From positions 186,001-250,000 of the forward strand of contig CAJQUW010000597.1 of the NCBI GenBank assembly GCA_907163375.1: 64,000 bases of DNA, written 5' to 3'. This document shows positions 11,430-24,759 of the stretch, one piece after another. Positions within the stretch are counted from its first letter, which is position 1, and every line of letters begins with the position of its first letter. The DNA comes from Prostheceraeus crozeri. Its lineage: Eukaryota; Platyhelminthes; Polycladida; Euryleptidae. The notes under the pieces were generated by a model. It saw only the letters and a program-made list of their open reading frames with translations, was not told the origin of the DNA and made no database searches. Made by a program: the position numbers and the translations under genes.

Positions 11430-12455
11430 TGCTTACCCCCGTTTAACGTCTCCTTTCCCCAGGTGTGGGGGTGAGACGGCCGTCTTGTGTCGATTCGGGT
11501 GAATTCTTCTTCTCCACTCTTCTCTATCTTGGGCGACAGCAGGATTGAGTTTCATCAGCTCCAGGTCTTTCCTGATATTGTGCGACCATTTCTTTATTTG
11601 ACCTCCTCTGATGTTGGGTCCAGGGATTACCAGGTCCAGGGCTTGCCTTGGCCATGCCGACGATGGCATACGCTCCAGATGACCGAACCACCGCAACCGA
11701 TACCTACGAAGCGAAGCCTCTAAGTCGTGAAGACCGAGCATCTGCCTGAGCTCATTCATAGAGCGGCGTTCACATAACTTAACTGCGCAGATCCAACGTA
11801 CCATGGCGCTGTCGTTTCTAGCCAAGCGAGTCATTTCTTCATTTCTGAGTGGCCATGTTTCAGCTGCATATAGCAAAACACTTCTCACACAAGACTCAAA
11901 GACATGGCCTCTACACCGTAAAGGGATACTCCTATTTGTGAGAAAATGGCAGCAAATCGTGAAAATTCTTCCATGCAGATCTTATACGGGCGGTGACAGC
12001 ACCAGAACATCCACCTGAGTTGTCTAACACATCGCCAAGGTAGCAGAAAGACTCCACCACCTCGAAAGCACTATCTCCGATTATCACCTCCTAGATTTGT
12101 GGATGAATGTCAGGAAGCTCACCCTTGCAGCGACGGCATTCAAAATGTGGGTCGTCGCGGAGGCTATGCAAATTCGTACACCTGTGATGGATCCACTTTC
12201 GACATTTAGAGCAGCGAATAGAATTTCTGCCAACTCCTGTTCTGCACACTCCACAAGGGTACCTTCCACTTTCCTTCACTGGCATCTTCGCAAATTTGCT
12301 GACGAGAACGTTCGTCTTATTGACATTTATCCGCATGCCTTTAGACTCGAGGTTGAATTTCCAGCACTGGAAGCGGGAACGAAGGTCTTCAATCGAGTCG
12401 GCGGTGATGACAAGGTCGTCTGCATAAAGGATCTCAGGAAGACAGTTTATGAGTT
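11430..12455 (-). mobile_element. LINE with PHD-type finger after the reverse transcriptase, broken copy
   Basis: On the minus strand, from about 12455: EILYADDLVITADS (reverse transcriptase motif C), then MRINVNKTNVLVS (motif D), then a C4HC3 finger (GRYPCGVC ... CSKC ... WIHHRC ... CRRC) at about 12280-12130. A thumb region follows, and at 11888-11433 a C-terminal 151-codon frame beginning SVLLYAAETWPL with RLRWFGHLERMP. Stops and at least one frame change lie between the finger and the C-terminal frame. The 5' part, including endonuclease and RT motifs A and B, is missing. A TTTATTTT-CTT-like match at about 11242 and 12449 may be the target duplication. Same architecture as the 33.8-35.4 kb copy. 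Confidence 0.8.
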
Positions 12456-14250
12456 TATTTTTCTTGATATTTACAAATCTAGGCAGTTTCTAAATTGGAT
12501 AAATTTGCAGCCACATCATCGTCGATAGATGAAAATGAAAGCATTTACTCTATCGTCAAATTGCGACTACATTTAATCTTGCATGAATCAATGACCATCG
12601 TTTGAAGTAGTCTTGTCATGCCTTTTCTTAAATCCAGAGGAATATGATTCTGTGAACACTCATTCATGTAGGGAAATGGATCGTCCGGACAGTGACTATT
12701 TACGATATGCTCGTGTATAGTCAGCCTTGAAAATATGGAAATGGGAGGAAGCACTTCGTGCAAGACACATGAAGCGGCTTCGGCCCTTATGATCTCAATT
12801 ATTGAGGAATCTGCACCTGTCACAAAATATGCTGCTCTTCTCCCGGTGGTAATGTGATGCGATGATAGAATGCTTTATGCCATTATTCACTGCTAAGCTT
12901 TCAGGGCCTCCTCATGTGATCACAATCAGTGAATCATCAAACAGGCCATTGGCTAATATGTTGTCAAGTTTTATCATGTTGTAATAACCTAACTGCCAGA
13001 CGAGTTTTAGAATCAGTCTTTATTAAGTCCAATCAATCTAATGAATTGAATCTTCGCGATGGGTTTTATCAACAGATGTATTTGCTGCAGACACACTTGT
13101 TAAAGACGTTCATGTCCGATATCTGGTGTACCTTTGCATTCTTTCCACTTTCTGTCCATTCCACTTTGCACTTGATAATGACTGTAGCATCACCCGAAAC
13201 GTCGTGACTTTGACTTCGTTTATTTAAAAAAAGTTTCAATATATCTTTTAATTCAGTGGGGTATTTCTATTTTAATTCAAATATTATGGATACAATTCCA
13301 GGTTTCATTTGGTTATAATTCATCAATTCTGATGCAACAATTTTCCCCTACTATGGACGTGAGCCTTTTTGCTCAATAGATAAAGAAAATATAAAAAATC
13401 GATAGTATTTTTCTGTACTCATGAGATAAAAAAATTAGATTTTAGAGATAACAGAGTAGATTTCAAAAGAATATTCACAAACTCAAGCTTTTACGTACAA
13501 GTGCCGGGCATAACATGTAGATAGACGGAATTTGTAATGCCTGATGCTCAAAATTTTCTCAAACATTTCAGTCAACAAATTCTCAAACACTTCAGTCAAC
13601 TAAAATTTTGCATCATGATATAGCTGAATTATAATGTGTTTGATGGACAGTTGTTTACACATCTCGACTTTGGATTGAATATGATGATAGACTTAGTCGG
13701 TCAAATTTTGGGAAATGTGTCTTCTGTTTATTTTAAAGCACTGTTCGTGTTTGGCAACAGGTGACGAAGTTAGTGTCACATGTTGTGCATTGATTACCAA
13801 GACTGAATAGAAAACGTGTGTAATATTATCTATTTCAGTGTCAGAAGATGTTCTCAACTATTTGATTCGAATTTCAACTACGAATGTTTGTAATTGTCGA
13901 GAAATCAATTGAGTGAAGTGTCACAATTGCTTAGTCATTTATAGCAATACCCAGTACTTTATGCATTTAATGATTGTCACTCAAATAATTCAAATCTGCG
14001 AATTGAAGTTTTCCTCTTAAATGTGAACTTCCTTGGGTATTCAAGTGTTGATGAATTACGTGTGGATCTAATTGCTTTTAAATGGTGGAGTAGCCACGGT
14101 GCTCAACCCTGGAATGCACAAATCAGTTTCTTCTAACTCGTGCAATGTGGTTAGTAGACTGACATCAATTACTGAGGCATTGTATAGTGGTTCGCTCGAC
14201 TGCGAACTTCCAATGATCATTCCATATTTTCATAATCAATCCAAAAAATG
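12456..14250. other. Unannotated DNA with a possible Penelope-like tail
   Basis: The only suggestive piece is CCCGAAACGTCGTGACTTTG at about 13188-13207. It resembles 3' ends of some Penelope-like retroelements (an AAACGTCGT core), though no reverse transcriptase or GIY-YIG frame is visible. At 13548-13605 a ~26-bp unit (CTCAAACAnTTCAGTCAAC) is repeated twice in tandem. Confidence 0.35.
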
Positions 14251-14436
14251 AAGTTTTAACGTCCTCTACTACCGCAGTGCGGACTTGGAGGGTGATGACA
14301 CAGTCAGACGCAGTCGCAGGTTTAGTGATGAAATGCTTTTAGTCCGCATACCCTTCCCGTCAACATTCAAATGACATCTTGGGGCTTGACCACACGCTCA
14401 AGATACTACATTGTCAACACTGTGCTGTTGACGGCA
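14251..14436 (-). mobile_element. SINE-1 copy B, old and diverged
   Basis: Read on the minus strand it follows the SINE-1 consensus end to end. The tail GTTTTAACGTC and GTGCGGACTTGGAGGGTG, then TTTTAGTCCGCATACCCTTC, then TTGGGGCTTGACC (degenerate B box) and CAACACTGTGC (A-box area) all align in order. Divergence is the highest of the seven copies. Confidence 0.6.
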
Positions 14437-17400
14437 TATGACGGTCAGAGTGGGAACCGGGCCGGCTTGGGCCTCCGATTTTAAAGACAGTTTTCATTGA
14501 TGTCCTTTTAATCTTGACATTCTCGTTTATAATGCGCTGATGCACAATCGAGGTTAACCAATTTGTTCGGTTTGCAACCATGCCTATCATGACGAATACT
14601 AGTATCATTTTGCTGGGAGCAAGTCATAAGAAACGATTTCTCCAAGATATGATATAACATGGAAATTTCAAGAACCTTGTACTCATCAGGTCATGATAGC
14701 TCTTTGTCTTTCATAGTGAATCGAGATTTTCACTACAAGAAACAAAAACTAACAACAACAAGTACCAATAAATGGCTATTGTAACACCAGAAATTTTATT
14801 TCAACTTTTTGGAATTCACAGTCATTTTTTACCATTATTCAAATGTTGGACAGCTGCTATTATTCTCTTCCATCAATCAGCAGAGCAGCTATAATGGAAG
14901 TAATTTAAATAAAAATGCACAAGCCAGTAAAAATGATTATTGCTGCGATCATGGAAAATTAGCAGTTAAAAATGAATATACTACTTAACGAAGGAAAGAT
15001 GATTGTCATTGTACGAGGATATCCTCAAGAGAGGACTGAAAACCACGGAGGGTTTGGGATTTGTTAGATGAGATAATGAAGACGGAAACTAAATGACAAA
15101 CCGATGAATGGAAAGCGAGAAAACTATGCATAGAATCACAGCTTAGAAGGAATCAGAAAACTCATGATTGGAAAGAAAGGAATATGATGGATTTCTGATT
15201 TACATAAATCGATATGGGCCTTCAGATGTTCCAATATTTATCACTTGCAGAGATTATGTGGGAGTAGTGATCGCCATGCTGAGCGAGGTAGGCTGCAAGT
15301 CTCTTCCGATTACCCGTTTGTCTATATCAGAAGAATTACATTTGCTACTTCTAGGCCTATCTATCAAAATGTAGTGACATTGTGAAGCATTGGAAAGGAA
15401 TATACTATTCTTGGTGCTGATCATCCGTATTATCTGGACAATCTTTTTATCCGAGAAGTAAAAAAATGCAGATAATGGTAATCGAATTGCTCGACAGACC
15501 AGCAACCAGTGTGTCATCTGAGTACTTGCTGATGACTGACGGACTGCAGTATTATGCTTTGTATCCCTGAATCAGTAGCTGAACTAGTTGTCGAAGTATT
15601 GTATTTCAAATCATATCATTGTGGATGAAGACAAATGAAGAAATGTTGGACTCCATGAAGGATCATAGGCGGATTAAGGAACTGGCGGTAACAAATTCAA
15701 GTGAAGAAATAGGATTTTCCATGTGTAGTCTTTGGTATAGTGTGCATAGTTCGATTGTTTTCGGTGTAGTAGAGTGTCATTGTAGTTACAATGTATATTG
15801 TTTACCTCCATTATCCTCCATGTGTAGTCTCAGTTACAGTATGGCATTAGCTCACTTGTAAGCAGTTCAATGATTTACCTCCACTTTTCCAACTTTTGTT
15901 CATCGGCATCCTGATGTTTTATAATATCCATTTTTGATTTCCTTGAAATATGGTGATTACTGTCCTTTTCTATTTCCACTACCAGCATCTGTAGTCGGTA
16001 CAGCATATTAGACGTCTGTTTTGAACGTGTATGCGGCAGTGTTCGGAATCTATGATATTAGTTTATTAACAGTAAGAATGAGTAGTGTTACAAGTATTAA
16101 GATTTTCATTTTCACCAGTTATTGGGCCAGAACTGATCAATTTCGATTCGTTAACACGAGAAAGCTCCACTAAGATATATTCAGAACTGATTGATCCAAT
16201 GGTTACAACGGCATTGCTTTTGCACACTTGTGGATTGGAGAACTCATCAGTCCTCATCAGGACTACTTCAATTAATGATTTACATTGGTAAGCAGAATTA
16301 TATTCTGTTACAAATGACTGCTGGGATGATTTTCATCATCATATGAGAATCTGAAAATCTTTTCAGAAATTACGTCTGACTTTGACCTACAATCGAAATA
16401 GATTGAATTGGAAAAGCTTCTATTACCAAATAAATTTAGCAATAATTTTTTTGTATGTTTTTCCTACGATGTCAAATTTTCAATACTTCTTCTCTTTATC
16501 ATGTAATTTCCTTAAATAATTTCCCAAGCATTATAGAGGTATTCAGTTGTAGAGCTTTGTGCACTTGTTTTATATCTATGTTAATATCACACATGAATTC
16601 TTTGCAATGAAACCCGGAGAAGCACAGTCAAAATGAAATGGAACCCGGTACTCGAATACAATCCGGGTGAATAATTTTGCGTTGTCTCCCCCAAAATACT
16701 TGGGATTGCATAGATCGTGACTCCTATTCATCCATTATAAAACTCTAGGTATCATTCACAAGGTTTTCCTTAGAAGTGCTATCAATTTTGATATCAGTGG
16801 ATTTGATATCAGTTGAGTGTCCAAACGACAAAGTTAGCTGAAAGTAAAGCGAGTCCCAAGAAGTGAATATCAGTGCAGGTACCGATATATGATGACAATT
16901 GGCAACCTAACTAATTATCAACTTTCATTCGCGGCTAATCATCGGTCAGGTGGGGTGTGATTACTTGTGTGTAAACGGTAGATGATGCTTCTATCGGATG
17001 AATTTAGAAAACTTAAAACTTTTCTAATACGTTGGAGAAGTGTAAAAATTAGCCATGTCAATTCCTCTTCAAAAGTTGAGCATTAGAAAATGATGGTCAC
17101 TATTTTTCACATTTTTTCCTGAAAACCACACAATGCAAAGAAAATCTTTTTACTGATGATTTAATGAAACACAGGCCTCTAATGAAACTAGAGTAAGGAG
17201 AGTCAAAATATACGTAGAACCCGAGGGTCTTATTAGGAGAAATGCAGTAACTATAATAGTCAACGCATCGAATTTGAAAGTTAATATTTGAATAAATGAT
17301 AGGCCTAAACAAGTAATTTGATAGTATATCTTTATCAAATCGAACTAGTTCATCAGAAATTTTTCCCAGTAGTGAATATCCGGATAAGGCGGATATTTGG

Positions 17401-17689
17401 AACCGGATTTTTTGGATGCATATTTAGAATTTGATAACATCACTAGAATGGACGCTTGTGATCCTGTGTGTTCAGTCAGAGTAAATGCTGTATGAACTGT
17501 AGACCGAACAGCGTTAAAAACAAGGGAAATAACAAATAAACTTCACAGAAAGTCTCCGCTCATATTTATTGCATGAATTTGATGACTTCTGAGTTTAATT
17601 CAGTTAATAACAAGAAATCACTATTCGGCTTTCAGTAGTCGTACTTCTATTCCCCCCACATTTTTGTTATTGACACCCGCAAGTGTTGC
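14437..17689. other. Unannotated AT-rich DNA
   Basis: I see no coding gene. A ~50-bp stretch at 17066-17117 (TCAAAAGTTGAGCATTAG ... CTATTTTTCACA) recurs in inverted orientation at about 59710-59767, marking a dispersed repeat. Near 15719 and 15818 the phrase CCATGTGTAGTCT occurs twice, probably a local duplication. Confidence 0.4.
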
Positions 17690-18152
17690 ATCGTCGACGA
17701 ACTTCTCTAGCTCCAAAGTGCAGTTTTATATTGCCTCGTCATATAACGACGCGTTTAATAAGAGTTGTAAAGCGAGCTCATAGAATTATTTGTGATGAAG
17801 ATTTTGCCTGCCAAATTATGCCTGACATAGAAGAGAGACGCATCAATTGTATTTGTTCGTTTTTGTTCAAATGTGAAAACCTGTCTTCTCATCCATTGCA
17901 TTATCTGGTGCCACCGAGACTTACTTGCTCCAAACATTTCTGTTTGCCACAGTCACGAACTTACAGACGATCTATTTCTTTCTTTCCGTATGCATGCAAG
18001 CTAGCAAATTTTAAAATGTAAAAATGATTGGTATAACTTTCTGTACATTGTATTTTGTCAACTCTTTGGAGAACTATTTTAGTAATTCATTTTGTACATG
18101 TGATTTTCATTGTGATTTCAATAAACACTTCATTATTATTATTATTATTATT
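17690..18152 (+). mobile_element. LINE 3' end with (ATT)n tail, copy 2
   Basis: The plus frame 17683-18021 shows RVVKRAHRIICDEDFACQ, then DIEERRINCICSFLFKC, then SSHPLHYLVPPRL, and finally TYRRSISFFPYACKLAN. This is the C-terminal part of a jockey/CR1-like LINE ORF2 (KRA-x-R-I-I, E-x-R-R, HPLH-x-L, R-x-S-F-x-P). The 3' UTR contains AATAAA (18120) and ends in seven ATT repeats (18132-18152). The C-terminal frame is open to its stop, but everything 5' of it is gone. It belongs with copies at 3.4 and 24.8 kb. Confidence 0.75.
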
Positions 18153-20647
18153 ACCGTCGCAAATTGTTGAGTGTAAAATATATAGCACTTGCTTTGTATT
18201 TCACTGTAGACAGCAATCCCACGAAGTTCATGATCACAGCTGCATCTTGTATTCTGACTGAGTATCCAAGGGATCAATCTTTCATTTCAGGGTTCAAGTA
18301 AGACTTCTCAGTGTTGCTGCACTATCACTGAGTGACAGATCACGTTCTACTGTCCTGCTTTTCTGTCAGACTGTGAAAGCATTCAAAATACCATAATGAA
18401 TGCTAGCTGCTATTTTTCACTGTTTCCACTTTGTCAGTTGAACAGTGTGCGGTGTTGCAACTTCACTTACTTTTTGAAACACATGTTTATGCCTGACATT
18501 AAAGGTCTTATTATACAACTGATTGAAGACATACACGTGTGACTGTATCATGCGGTCATCGGTAACATCCTCATCTTCGCAATCTGGGTCGAAAATGAAG
18601 ATATCAAGAAATGTCATTATCACACAGCAGACGTTAAATGTCCAAGTTCTTGCAAATCAAATGTAATAACATCCCATGTTTATCTTGTAACGTTGTCGCC
18701 AGTAATTTATAGTCTGTAGTTGAAATGACACGTTAAAAATACACAGCTGCTGATATGATCATGTTCGTAATTGGATCATTAATTTACATTCTAATTACTG
18801 TTTGCGAGGAATGGAATTATTCCGATCAATCTTGCTTTCCATCTATAACATCGTGAGGAATACTTGCAATACTACTTGTGTCGTTCTGATTTTGTAAAAC
18901 GTTAATTTCGATTATTGATTTATTTCATTGAACTTAAAAATTGTTTATGTAAATCGCATTGATATAAGCTTTTGAGTCCTTTAAATAGACTCAAAAGCGA
19001 GTCCTTCAGTGTACGTTCTCAAAATAGTCGAATTCTCAAACTTCGAATGTATTTATTGGATGCTATTTATTGTCAATAATGTGCAGTTTCTTCGCTTTTA
19101 TCTTCAAATCTTACTCAGGACATTTCGCGAACAAATGTCTTGAAATGCAAAATTATAAGCGAAAAGAGGTTGTTTTCAGTATATTAGAGGAAAAGATTCT
19201 TTCTTCGCATGCGTGTCGCAGTATATTAATAAAATTCCACCTGTAAAACTGACGAGCTGGTTAGACATGTATCACGCGACATGAAGGTATCTCATAAGAT
19301 GATACTCAATTAGACAGCGAAGTCCAAGCTGTAGCACGACCCGTTTCTGTTCAAACATACAGGGAGATTCAAAATTATACGTGAACAAGATTTTCATCAG
19401 ATGCGTCAATTATAGAGCCAGGGACGTTACCAGGGTAAGCATGCTGCATAATTAATCACTTAAATGAAATAAAAACTGCGTCCAGAGACATTATTCGTCT
19501 TCGATTTTTTAGTGAGGCACATTAAGCAACTAAAGAACGAGGTGCCGTTACCGAATAGATTATTGATTGCTGCTGCAGGCATTTGCTTTATGGAAGAATG
19601 TAGACGACGATTCGAGAAGCCTTCAAATTTCAGAGAGAACTATATCCTCGTTCAACGCTCATTGACTGGAGCCAGTCTGGACAAGGAAATCAGGATCTGT
19701 AAATGGTCCTGGTAAATAAAGAGCGGGATTAGTTAACGCAAATCCTGCAACATCAACACGTCGTTGGTATAACAGAACTTCCAGTCACCAGTGTGTGGAA
19801 CAGCAAAACTTAAATCCACCTTTTCAAGCCCCTGCATTGCTAAGAACTAAGAAAGGTGAAGTATTCGAAGAGACGAAGACCAAGACCGTGTCAAGTTGTT
19901 AACTTTAAGTTTCACGCCATGTTCCGTATTATGAAAACTATTATTGCTTATAGATACGTTTTGAGAAAATATACACCAAATTTGAAAAAAATTAGTGGCC
20001 GCTCTTTGAAAATCCTGGAGTAACTTCATTTTGCTTATACAGCATTGTCATGATTGATTTGATTAGTTTTATGACAAATATAACAAGGACACGCTTAAAT
20101 TATTAGATATCAATAGCCATCATTCATACAATGCGGAGATGAATTTTCAAGGTGCTCAATTTTGAATTCACATTAATTGAATTTCATTCTTCCCGATGGA
20201 TGACTTGATAAATAAAGAAATAGCAATTGTGATATCCTGTGCAATAGCGCTTGAAACTTCCGAAGAAGCAGTAAGACGGTTCTAAAGAAAGTCTTGCATG
20301 GCTTATCCACAGGTTCCTAAAAAACTAAAAACTAAACTATCGATATAATGTGTGACATTGTCTAGTGATTGAAAAAGGAGTGATGTAGTATAAATTTAGG
20401 GGCTAATGAGCATTTGTAAATTCATGTCAACATCATATCCTGATCCAGCATAAGGTAACGTGCTAAACATTTTCCCAGTACATTACAGACTTTTCAAGTG
20501 TTTCATGTTCCTGTCAACGTGACAGCACACGGTGTTCAATGAACACAAGTCTCTTATTTCCAAGCGAGTGTGTGACTTTTCCTAATTTTCAAGGATTTCC
20601 GCTGGCGTAAAATTTCAAACATTTTTATCAGAAATTAGGTATGATAG
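18153..20647. other. Unannotated DNA
   Basis: No gene seen. It includes a small hairpin at about 18968-19000 (CTTTTGAGT paired with ACTCAAAAG). Confidence 0.45.
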
Positions 20648-20780
20648 TTCATTTCCATTCACACCGGACAAGGCGCGTCCTCACGCGTCCAGCATTGTCT
20701 TTCCGAACCTTAATAAACCTATGGTACTGTTCACACAGACGCGCGGTACCGCGCCGCATCGATGCCTACTTTTTGCGTTC
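20648..20780 (+). repeat. GC-rich dispersed repeat R4, copy 1
   Basis: CCATTCACACCGGACAAGGC, then CTTAATAAACCTATGG, then CTGTTCACACAGACGCGCGG match in order a segment at 37118-37260 on the same strand. The CG-rich ends are partly complementary, which suggests a MITE with GC-rich ends. They stand out from the AT-rich surroundings. Confidence 0.5.
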
Positions 20781-21714
20781 CTTCTTTTTTGCGTTTCTTG
20801 GTCATCATGGTCACTCGTCAGTGCATAAATCGGAGCAATAGTTATATCCATCGGCTTGTCCGTTTATCTGGTCGTAATGATTCTGCTGGACACTGGATTG
20901 CATTCTTATATGCTTTTTTATTTCACTACTTTATCCTGCCGATAATGTCTCCTTATTGATAAGTATGCGAGCTTCTTTTTCATGTTTCATGCTTTCCAAA
21001 AGGCCAAATATTTGCCTTGCCAATACCTTCTATTTGGAACAGAAAGGCGCGGGACTGCGATAGTCCTGTCTGCTTTTCCGCAATGTATGTATTTATTTAA
21101 CTGTCGACCAAGGACAAAGGTAATCGAGAAACACCTGATACATTCTTCAGATTTTGAACATATTTCGTGAATTATAGCTAACCTTTCGAGCAGTTTAGTC
21201 TAATGGCATTGATCTAGCTTGATGCCTTTCCGTTCGATCTAGCATGAATTCCTCATGTACATAATGCATCACAGTTGTGTAACTCGAATAGCTATCAAAG
21301 TGATGAAAAGGCTTTATTTATCCATAGTACCACCACTTTTTATTTCCGCGTGGAAATTTTATCATTTTCTGTATGTGTTTGACAAGCTTCTCATTCTATT
21401 ATCTCTTCTATTGTGTGCTACTTCTTTGTTTGTGTGCAGCATTAATTTCCTTTCAATAGCACATGCAAAAACCGGCGTTATGAAATCGTTTCATTCACTC
21501 TTATGACAAAAGATAGATGCACTCTTATCACAATTTTTAGCTGTTTAAAATTCGTTAGTTTCTGGAAAGCAGGAAACAACTGCAATCACCGATTTGTGAA
21601 TGAAAAGTTGATTTAATGGGGTGAAAGATGACTTGTCCCCTTCAGTTGTGACGTGCGAATAGCTTCATCGGGGGAATGTTTGGATCATAGAGTAAGTACA
21701 TGCGTATTAGGTCG
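20781..21714. other. Unannotated DNA
   Basis: No gene recognised. At 21190-21240 an A-box-like TAGTCTAATGG and a B-box-like CCGTTCGATCT lie about 40 nt apart; this is too weak for a tRNA call. Confidence 0.4.
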
Positions 21715-22102
21715 AGTAGCAGCTCAGCTCGTCACAACTCAACGGAAAATGGAGCGCATAATGATGGGCACTACACTTCGTGACAGAGAGCCAGTTGGAT
21801 CTGTCAGCAGACAGAGGTCACCAACATTATCCAGTGTATTCAGGAGTGCAAACATCGATGTGGAGGACATGTGGCACGACGAAATGACAACCGATGGACA
21901 ACACGGGTTACAGAATGGACTCCGCGCAACTACAAAAGATCACGTGGACGATCAAAATCAAGATGGCGCGACGATCTAGAACGCAACATCGGACACACAT
22001 GCAGCCGCATGGCTAAAGACAAAGTTTTGTGGACGCTGAAGAAAGAGGGATTCCTCCTAAGAGAGAGAGAGAAATACTCTGATGATGATGATATACATAA
22101 AT
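21715..22102 (+). mobile_element. RTE-like LINE 3' end, frameshifted
   Basis: Frame 1 reads QLVTTQRKMERIMMGTTLRD, typical of the RTE-clade region A-x-R-x-M-E-R-x-M-L-G-x-x-x-R-D. After a frame change the next frame gives CGGHVARRNDNRWTTRVTEW, then RGRSKSRWRDDLERNIG and MAKDKVLW, matching the RTE C-terminus (W-A-G-H-x-A-R, W-x-P, R-G-R-P-x-x-R-W-x-D-D). The tail is an AGAG tract followed by (GAT)n at 22079-22090. It is 5'-truncated to under 400 bp, with one frameshift near 21840-21860. Confidence 0.75.
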
Positions 22103-22130
22103 GATTACTTTGAAAATTTGCATCCTGATT

Positions 22131-22471
22131 GTATTGATTATGTGAAAAGATGTCTTCACTGACAACTCTTCAGGAATAATAATTATTTTGCCACAAATTT
22201 TCAGTCTGTCACTTCAACTCGTCGTCAGGTGGAAGAAGGAAAATTACATAGGGAGACAGACGCATGAGTACAAAATTTGAAAAATGCATGATGCTATAGC
22301 TTCATGTATTGTAAATGTACGTGTATGTGTCTGTTGATGGAGTGGTCGGGGAAGTGCCAACCTTCCATAAACTCACGGCCATATTTATGCTCACAAGAGC
22401 TGAAGTGACAGCCTGAAAATTTGTAGCGAATAAATATTTTTCCTGAAGACATCTTTTCACATAATTAATAC
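22131..22471. repeat. Foldback element with ~100-bp arms
   Basis: The left arm starting GTATTGATTATGTGAAAAGA (22131) and the right arm ending in the near reverse complement (to 22471) match over about 100 bp, including ATGTCTTCA, CACAAATTTTCAG and CTGTCACTTCAACTC. About 130 bp separates them. It is noncoding and likely a MITE or foldback transposon inserted next to the RTE tail. Confidence 0.7.
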
Positions 22472-22696
22472 ATATTTGTCTTAAAAGCACAGAAATACAG
22501 TGCAATATCAAAAAAGTTCAACAACATAGGCCATAGATGGCAAACATTGAATAGTAGATGCACTAAATCATCTAGCAATTAAGAGATAAATTAAATAAGA
22601 TGGGAAACTACTATTACCGCATATACGGACCACAGAATTAAATATTTTGTTTATCTGCTTCGGTTTTCTAGAAGTGTGATTAATACTAAATTGACG

Positions 22697-23048
22697 GCAC
22701 ATCGAGGAACCTATTAAGTGGGCAAAAAGGAATTTCTTATACCTTACAGAGATAGGAAAAAGTCGCTAGTCGCTTGCAGATCAATGTGAGCTCCAGCAAA
22801 GTGCTTCAATTGCCACAATTCCTTCAGATTCGAAGAATTCAGATCATTGCGCTCAAGTTTTCTTCATAATGTTGGCCCTTCCGATCATTATTAAAAAAGT
22901 AGCAGGCGTACGAAAATTAGTTCACTTTTTTCACATCCTCTCCTCAGCATTGCTCACTGCATAGTGCATACACTGAATCGAATGTTAGCCATGTGTGTTT
23001 TGATGTGTGCGAAGTGATATCATAGATGAATCTAATTCTGTGATACGG
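22697..23048 (+). repeat. Unclassified dispersed repeat R3, copy 1
   Basis: It shares ordered blocks with 30826-31290 and 46140-46510, e.g. AAGTGGGCAAAAAG, GATTCCTTCAGATT, CAAGTTTTCT and ATCATTA, and the end block TCTAATTCTGTG. No open frame is conserved between copies, so it is probably a noncoding interspersed element or UTR of an unknown transposon. Confidence 0.6.
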
Positions 23049-23840
23049 ACTGATCACGGATATTGACTGATCATGATAGCAATACAGAATGAATGAAAGT
23101 ATTTCATAAAGTCCCGGGTGTCATGACAACCATGGAGAGGTAATGCTTGTAAAATTTGCGGTTTGATGGGTTGCTCTTACTTTAATGCTCAGCCAATAAG
23201 AATAGTTTCTTACGCGTGACTGCCTGCCACTGAAAGAGCAAAATAACTTGATCTACGACAACAATGATCATAATTGACTCTAAAAGATGTAAATGGGTCC
23301 ACATTGCTATTCAAATTCAAGAAATGAAACTTAAATTTAGTGAATCATAAAAACCTGAATTAAAAACTTGAAATTTCAGCTATGAGGCACAATAAGATCT
23401 CAACTTTTCCATGAAGGCTTGCATTATGATGTGGTTCATGAAATTCCTTTGATAATCAGCTTAAGTTCCGCTTTATTAAAATGCCTGTTAGTAAATGTTT
23501 CATCCCTTTTGATATCTATAAGTTTCATACTACTTATATGGTAGTTTCACGTCGCTAGTATGCAAACACAGGAATAATATGCAAAAATTTTGTTCGTCGA
23601 AAGTGATAAATTAGTCTTTTATTAATCTCCGCAAAATATGAATTTTTGATACAAAAAAATTCTCTGTATGCTGTTTTTTTTTCAGTTGTCACTCTGCCAA
23701 GCATTATCAGGCACCTTGATGTATCCATTCTGTAATGTAGTAGGAGTCAGTTTTTGTTTACTGCATTCGAGACAGGTTGTTTGCATCGATCTTCATGTGT
23801 TTAAGTTGTAACTGAAATAAGCAGCAATGTATCAATGTGA
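23049..23840. other. Unannotated DNA
   Basis: No genes or partnered repeats seen. Confidence 0.45.
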
Positions 23841-24060
23841 CCGTCGCTGTGGCCTTGGTAGAGTGTTTGCTCTGCGTCTGGGAGACCTTGGTTCAAACCT
23901 TGATAGGGTCAAACCGAAGACTTTTGAAATAGGTACACTCTGCATTCTTGCTTAACACTCAGCACAAAAAGAATGAGAGTGGGATAAATAGCAACTCGTC
24001 CGCATGAAAGAAAGGCTCCGTGCCTAATGTGCTTCCGAGTATAACAAAGTTCATTTTTTA
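23841..24060 (+). mobile_element. SINE-2 copy A (tRNA-derived)
   Basis: The head CTGTGGCCTTGGTAGAGTGT (A box) with GGTTCAAACCT (B box) is tRNA-like. The body has GAATGAGAGTGGGATAAAT and GTGCCTAATGTGCTTCCGAG before an A/T-rich end. A full antisense copy is at 41.2 kb and a 5'-truncated copy at 43.7 kb. Confidence 0.8.
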
Positions 24061-24759
24061 GCAAGTGCCATGTGTGCATGGATCGATAAACAACACCATG
24101 TGGCCAATTCAAATGATGTGCCTCGAATGCTGCTTATGTTGATGCTTTTAAGAGTTTTATAAGTCGTTTCCCTCTGTATTGTGCTCGTTGTAGTCTTCAA
24201 ATACTTAGGTTGATGACAGTGTCGACATCATATTATTCCGAATAATATCTGTCTTTTGTCAAAAAAAGGAAAAATTGTCTTTTATTATATTTTATCCTGC
24301 CCCATACATACACTTAATCATATTAGCAAGTTGCGAGTGAGACAGCCTTCAAGGACTTACACGTCTTACTAAGTTAAGGTTAGTAACCTATGGTAACAGG
24401 GAATGAAGTGAGACAAACAATAGATCAAATTGCTATGCAATAGGCACTTCAGATACATGTAGTTGAGGATATCTTCTACCAGCAGACGAAGAAAGTTATG
24501 CAGATCGGACGAGTTCCATTTGAATTAGGGGAGATAACTTGAAGTGGAGACATGTCAGCAGCTTCATTCAACTTCCTCCGTTCGACGCATTATTATTACT
24601 CATGTGTACATTGTTCTCACTCCGCCTTCGTTTTATCGGCTAGTGTTTCAAATCCCACGACTGCTACCCTACCACAACTTTATAAAGTCAAGTATGCACA
24701 ATATTAGTTTAATGCTTGGTCATTACTACTTTACGAGTTGTCACAGGATAAGCTTGCTA
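24061..24759. other. Unannotated DNA, possibly decayed LINE 5' part
   Basis: A frame from 24544 runs into the LINE at its right side. Its first half has no recognised motif. Confidence 0.35.

Noticed and set aside
21653-21979. 108-codon ORF as a stand-alone gene
   Set aside because: Its first half is RTE-like LINE sequence; its second half is the wrong frame after a frameshift.
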